Shown piece by piece: positions 6,804 to 9,885 of a DNA stretch of 9,885 nucleotides (position 1 is its first letter; the number at the start of each line of letters is the position of its first letter). This stretch comes from Methanobacteriota archaeon. GTDB taxonomy: Archaea > Halobacteriota > Methanosarcinia > Methanosarcinales > Methanoperedenaceae. The position numbers and the translations under genes are program-made. The stretch is from the NCBI GenBank assembly GCA_018899795.1, contig JAHIHJ010000195.1, positions 1 to 9,885 of the forward strand. The letters are read 5' to 3'. Below the pieces are notes generated by a model. That model was given only the letters and a program-made list of their open reading frames with translations, was not told the DNA's origin and searched no databases.

Positions 6804-7233
6804 TTCTGTCTTTGGTTTTCTTCTCTTCTGCGACTTCCCCTTCCTTTAACTCTTTCTTAGGGAATATCTCGGCAAGAGATTTCTGTCCGTATTCCACGAC
6901 CACAGCGTTTATCTGTGTGACCTCTGATGATATCTCTTTTCCGCGCATGGATTTTCTCATCCTTACGCCGTCTGCCTTTGGATGAAAGCCCACGCCTCCT
7001 GACACAAGGATCTTTCTTCTTGCAGGACCGGGTAGATCAGGTCTCATAGGGAAGCCGTCTTTATCAGTACCGCCTGTCAGCTTGAGTGTATATCCTGACA
7101 ATCCTGCGATATCCCCGCTGATGGTATCTCCGATGTTCTTTCCTATGATCTTGCTGGCTGCTGCGCCTGTAACTGTCACCTGGTATGCCTGTGCGGTCTT
7201 ACTATCTGAAACTACTATTCTAAAATCTGCCAT
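6796..7233 (-). CDS. rps6e: Small ribosomal subunit protein eS6 (S6e)
   Basis: This 145-aa protein belongs to the eS6 family shared by archaea and eukaryotes and is a structural part of the 30S subunit. Diagnostic segments are NIGDTISGDIAGLSGYTLKLTGGTDKDGFPMRPDLPG (33-69) and the basic SGGVGFHPKADGVRMRKSMRG (78-98), which contacts rRNA. The VTQINAVVVEYG strand (105-116) follows. The tail (about 126-145) is rich in Lys and Glu and is longer than in many archaeal versions. The start ATG at 7231-7233 is preceded by AGGAG at 7-nt spacing. The gene appears to have its own promoter and terminator. In many archaea rps6e sits beside infB, which is not the case here. Confidence 0.96.
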   Translation of the reverse strand: MADFRIVVSDSKTAQAYQVTVTGAAASKIIGKNIGDTISGDIAGLSGYTLKLTGGTDKDGFPMRPDLPGPARRKILVSGGVGFHPKADGVRMRKSMRGKEISSEVTQINAVVVEYGQKSLAEIFPKKELKEGEVAEEKKTKDRKR

Positions 7234-7238
7234 TCATA

Positions 7239-7244
7239 TGCTCC
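7239..7244 (-). promoter_or_regulatory. Ribosome-binding site for rps6e
   Basis: The minus strand reads CAGGAGCATATGAATG, with AGGAG seven bases before the chosen ATG (7231-7233). An earlier overlapping ATG, in CATATGA, runs straight into a different frame, so the site decides for the second ATG. Confidence 0.7.
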
Positions 7245-7297
7245 TGAGTTAATAATCATATATTCAATTGTAATTCTGACCTAACTTGCATTAAAGA

Positions 7298-7305
7298 TAC
7301 TTAAA
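7298..7305 (-). promoter_or_regulatory. TATA-box candidate for rps6e
   Basis: The minus strand reads TTTAAGTA within ACGTTTAAGTATC, a reasonable archaeal TATA element. It would place transcription start near 7275 and leave a leader of about 40 nt containing the AGGAG site. It lies in the 103-nt gap after aksA. No T-tract terminator for aksA is visible there, so read-through from aksA is possible. Confidence 0.35.
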
Positions 7306-7336
7306 CGTTTTTATGAGCGAATCTGTTTTTTCCAGT

Positions 7337-8506
7337 TTATTCATGTCCTGATTCCAGTTCCTTTATGAACTCAGTCAGCCTGCCGCACGTAACTTTTTTC
7401 TTGGCTTCGCTGCATTTCTTCACTTTTTCAAGGAGCATGCTCATCTGGTCGTGTGTGAGACTGTACCCCATCTTCTCGACTACACCTTTGAGAGCCTTAC
7501 TGCCCGTATGCTTGCCAATGATGATCTCCCGCTTCCCGCCTACCATCTCAGGAAGAAATACTTCGTAAGTCATGGGGTTCTCAAGGACTGCTGCAACATG
7601 TATCCCGGATTCGTGGGCGAAGGCGTTCGCTCCCACGATGGGCTTTATCCTGGGGATAGGGATCTCGGAGTATTTTTCCACGAGTTTAGACAGTTCCGTA
7701 AGCTGGCTGACATCGTATCTCTCGATGCCGTACTGCACCCGGAGGTTCACGAGCAGTTCCTCAAGCGAGGCGTTACCGCATCTCTCGCCGATGCCGTTGA
7801 CCGTAGTATGAAGCTGGAATGCCCCGGCTTCAGCCCCGCTCAGCGTGTTGGCGACAGCCAGACCAAGGTCGTTGTGGCAGTGGATGCATACTTTCGTTTT
7901 TACAGCTTTCTTGATCTCTTTTACCAGATACAACGCTGTGCTGGGGTTCAGTATCCCGACAGTGTCAGCAATGCTGACATAGTCAGCGCCGTGCTCTTCT
8001 GCTGCCTTGAAGATGGATTTCAGTACATTGATGTCAGTGCGCGTGGCATCTTCAGCGGCAAATCGTACGGTCAGACCGTGGTCTTTTGCGTAGTCAAGCA
8101 CGTCAAGGGCGCACGATTCTGCCTCCTCGAAGGTCTTATGGTATTTGTATTTAAGGTGAAGATCAGAGGTTGCGATAAAGATGCTCACGAAATCCACATC
8201 GCATCGCAGCGCCACGTCCACGTCCTTAGCAACTGCACGGGCAAGGCAGCATACCCTGGCATCAAGCCCGAGGTGCGCGATCTCCCTGACTATGGCTTCC
8301 TCACCGTAAGAGACTACCGGGAAGCCTGCTTCAATTACATCAATGCCGATGCTATCGAGTTTTTCCGCGATGGCAATCTTTTCTTCCCTTGAAAATACCA
8401 CACCAGGCGTCTGCTCACCGTCCCGCAGTGTGACATCGCATATCTCGATATCCTGCGGTTTTGGATTTATGAATTGCATCAGGGTGTTTCTTGAGTAATC
8501 GGTCAT
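7337..8506 (-). CDS. aksA: Homocitrate synthase-family enzyme, AksA-like (coenzyme B biosynthesis)
   Basis: This 389-aa DRE-TIM metallolyase-type condensing enzyme has DVTLRDGEQTPGVVFS at 24-39 (catalytic Arg28, metal-binding Asp29), metal ligands His209 and His211 in CIHCHND, TVNGIGERCGNA (235-246) and AHESGIH (297-303). It lacks the C-terminal LeuA regulatory domain of isopropylmalate and citramalate synthases, which are about 500 aa, so it fits AksA or NifV better. AksA condenses acetyl-CoA with 2-oxoglutarate and then with longer homologues, on the way to the 7-mercaptoheptanoyl chain of coenzyme B in methanogens. A NifV-type role in nitrogenase cofactor synthesis cannot be excluded, but no nif genes are nearby. 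The ATG at 8504-8506 has no ribosome-binding site, consistent with a near-leaderless transcript. An internal ATG at residue 10 is the alternative start. Confidence 0.85.
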   Translation of the reverse strand: MTDYSRNTLMQFINPKPQDIEICDVTLRDGEQTPGVVFSREEKIAIAEKLDSIGIDVIEAGFPVVSYGEEAIVREIAHLGLDARVCCLARAVAKDVDVALRCDVDFVSIFIATSDLHLKYKYHKTFEEAESCALDVLDYAKDHGLTVRFAAEDATRTDINVLKSIFKAAEEHGADYVSIADTVGILNPSTALYLVKEIKKAVKTKVCIHCHNDLGLAVANTLSGAEAGAFQLHTTVNGIGERCGNASLEELLVNLRVQYGIERYDVSQLTELSKLVEKYSEIPIPRIKPIVGANAFAHESGIHVAAVLENPMTYEVFLPEMVGGKREIIIGKHTGSKALKGVVEKMGYSLTHDQMSMLLEKVKKCSEAKKKVTCGRLTEFIKELESGHE

Positions 8507-8538
8507 GTTTGTGGAGTTATTAACGATGTTTAATCATT

Positions 8539-8546
8539 ACTTATAA
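8539..8546 (-). promoter_or_regulatory. TATA-box candidate for aksA
   Basis: The minus strand reads TTATAAGT inside AAAGTTATAAGTAATG. Its centre is about 36 nt upstream of the aksA ATG, so transcription would begin about 10 nt before the start codon. That matches the absence of a ribosome-binding site. The element is in the 54-nt gap after the FAD oxidoreductase gene. Confidence 0.4.
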
Positions 8547-8560
8547 CTTTGCATTTTTTT

Positions 8561-9799
8561 TCATAAACTGCTTACCCCGAGTTCCTTCATCAAGTTCCTG
8601 ACCCCAAGCGCCACCCCCTCTACTTCAATCCCGCCCTTACCCTTGGCGCCGTCCCCCACAACGTGAAGATCGTCAACAGGTGTCGTGTTCCCGGTATCGC
8701 TTCCAGACGAAGCCCTGTTCACAGGCCAGCCTCCTGAATATGATTGAACCAAAAGCACCTCATATTTCTTATCAGGGAAAAGACGTTTAAGGTCGGAGAG
8801 TCCGAGTTTTATCTCCCCCTCCAGATTGTCAGAAAGTACTGCCTGGTGCGACATCACAAGATGCTTTCCAGGCGGCGCAAGTGATGGGTCAGCCTGGGTC
8901 ACTTCGTTGATGCCGTTTATCCTCTCAGCATATGGTGTGAAAAAAACCCCGCTGTGACCTATCAGCGGTTCATTGGCGCAAAGGCATATCTTGATACCTT
9001 TTGATGGTATGACCGTGTTTATTTTTTCCAGATATCCCTTATCCATGCATTCGTACATCATGGCTGTCCCCTGATGTCCGATGTCGCTGATAACAAGGTC
9101 TGAATCAACGGTTTTCCCGTTCACGATGACTCCTTTTGCCCTGCCGCCGTCTATGATTATTTTCTCGACACATGACCCGGTATGTATGTTTCCGCCTCCT
9201 GCTCTTATTACATCTGCAAGCGCCCCGGTAACCGCGCCGCAGCCTCCCTGAGGTACTCCGGAACCCTTGTACCTGTACATATTCTCTATAATATCAAGCA
9301 TCTCCCGCGCAGGCACGTCCTTTGCCTTAAGGCTCAGTGCCCAGCCGCAGAAGGAATCCGCAAGCCTGAGAAGGAATTCGTCGTCAAAGTATTTCAGCAC
9401 CCAGTCCCTGAACGAGATATCGCTTTTTGGTTTGAATTTCAACGAGTACGCAAGTATAATCCCGAGCTTGACCCTTTTTGTGATAGAAAGCTCCTTCCTG
9501 AAATCATGGAATTCTATATCATTCCCGTTATCCTTCCTGATGACTGCCATAGGGTTTGAATCGATAATATTGACCTCTGCTCCCACCTCACGAAGCATTT
9601 GCGCAAGTGGTCCCCGCGAGCCGTGGGGGATCATGTGAAGCGCGCCCGTGCTGAGTTTGAAACCCCTGTATTCAAGGTTTGCGAACCTGCCGCCGATGAA
9701 GGGGAGACGCTCGAAGACTTCGACTTCGTATCCTTCCCTGCAAAGTTTCGCTCCTGCGAGCAATCCCCCCAGACCAGCTCCGATGATAATTGCTTTCAT
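8561..9799 (-). CDS. FAD-dependent oxidoreductase, phytoene desaturase/CrtI-like
   Basis: The protein is 412 aa from the ATG at 9797-9799. This start places the dinucleotide-binding fold at the very N-terminus and is preceded by a near-perfect GGAGGTG ribosome-binding site; a longer frame from 9850 would add 17 implausible residues. MKAIIIGAGLGGLLAG (1-16) is the Rossmann GxGxxG motif, ending in the acidic ribose-binding VFERLPFIGGRF (about 28-39). The C-terminus has the second FAD signature, DDLHVVGDGAKGKGGIEVEGVALG. This domain order matches the amine oxidase/phytoene desaturase superfamily, which oxidises or isomerises polyenes and isoprenoids. Residues 88-170 form the variable substrate region. 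The substrate is unknown; an isoprenoid lipid or quinone-like side chain is a guess. The start overlaps the stop of a ferredoxin-type gene by 4 nt, implying a coupled redox pair. Confidence 0.85.
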   Translation of the reverse strand: MKAIIIGAGLGGLLAGAKLCREGYEVEVFERLPFIGGRFANLEYRGFKLSTGALHMIPHGSRGPLAQMLREVGAEVNIIDSNPMAVIRKDNGNDIEFHDFRKELSITKRVKLGIILAYSLKFKPKSDISFRDWVLKYFDDEFLLRLADSFCGWALSLKAKDVPAREMLDIIENMYRYKGSGVPQGGCGAVTGALADVIRAGGGNIHTGSCVEKIIIDGGRAKGVIVNGKTVDSDLVISDIGHQGTAMMYECMDKGYLEKINTVIPSKGIKICLCANEPLIGHSGVFFTPYAERINGINEVTQADPSLAPPGKHLVMSHQAVLSDNLEGEIKLGLSDLKRLFPDKKYEVLLVQSYSGGWPVNRASSGSDTGNTTPVDDLHVVGDGAKGKGGIEVEGVALGVRNLMKELGVSSL

Positions 9800-9885
9800 T
9801 CCACCTCCGAAATCGCACAGACGGGACAGTAGTCCGCACAGATGCCGCATTCAATGCATTTTTCATTCATGGATGCGCGCCCGAA
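9796..9885 (-). CDS. 4Fe-4S ferredoxin-type protein, C-terminal fragment (runs off right edge)
   Basis: The minus-strand frame entering at 9885 encodes 29 residues to a TGA at 9796-9798. It contains CIECGICADYCPVC, the CxxCxxCxxxCP motif of a [4Fe-4S] cluster, followed by the short tail AISEVE. An ATG at 9868-9870 would give a 24-aa peptide, too small for a ferredoxin, so the gene most likely continues outside the window, perhaps with a second cluster motif. The stop overlaps the ATG of the FAD oxidoreductase in an ATGA junction, and the ribosome-binding site of that gene lies within this coding end. The protein may pass electrons to or from the flavoprotein. Confidence 0.8.
   Translation of the reverse strand, partial: FGRASMNEKCIECGICADYCPVCAISEVE

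Noticed and set aside
7451..8392. A 313-codon open frame on the plus strand opposite aksA
   Set aside because: It is fully antisense to a well-conserved enzyme gene, has no recognisable domain and no ribosome-binding site, and is explained by the codon bias of aksA.
9800..9850. A longer start for the FAD oxidoreductase giving 17 extra N-terminal residues
   Set aside because: The extra segment overlaps the ferredoxin coding end in another frame, and the GGAGGTG site points to the ATG at 9797-9799, which begins the Rossmann motif.

Overview
The window is archaeal chromosome. The evidence is an ABCE1/RLI-type ribosome-recycling ATPase, ribosomal protein S6e, an archaeal EMC6-like membrane protein, TATA-box promoters, a T-tract terminator, and a secreted protein with a PGF-CTERM-like (archaeosortase) tail. 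A homocitrate synthase of the AksA type (coenzyme B pathway) suggests a methanogen or a methane-oxidising relative. The protein style fits Methanosarcinales, including Ca. Methanoperedens-like lineages. That placement is inference from protein character, not from a search.

Layout, left to right. The N-terminus of an EngB-like GTPase runs off the left edge (minus) and is divergent from a LURP-one/scramblase-like gene (plus, 221-808). That gene converges, with one base between, on a damaged DHH phosphoesterase gene (minus, 810-1249). The DHH gene overlaps by 4 nt the end of a large secreted, probably archaeosortase-anchored, multi-domain surface protein (minus, 1246-2919). Upstream lies a compact minus-strand cluster: argB (5433-6314), an EMC6-like membrane protein with an extra extracytoplasmic domain (4801-5433), and abce1 (3024-4787). 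A short, AT-rich hicBA toxin-antitoxin cassette on the plus strand (about 6339-6762) interrupts the minus-strand housekeeping genes. To its right are rps6e (6796-7233, with its own hairpin/T-tract terminator), aksA (7337-8506), a phytoene-desaturase-like FAD oxidoreductase (8561-9799), and the tail of a ferredoxin-type 4Fe-4S protein that runs off the right edge and overlaps the FAD gene by 4 nt.

The housekeeping genes cover translation (S6e, ABCE1, probably EngB), arginine synthesis (ArgB) and cofactor synthesis (AksA). The ferredoxin/FAD pair looks like a coupled redox unit. The accessory features are the hicBA cassette, whose antitoxin has no visible standard start codon, and the DHH gene, which keeps its first catalytic motif and its complete C-terminal DHHA1 domain but lacks the middle of the protein and is out of frame at the junction. 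I see no CRISPR array, tRNA, rRNA, insertion sequence or attachment site. No stretch over 300 bases lacks a gene, and I see no convincing new multi-gene system.
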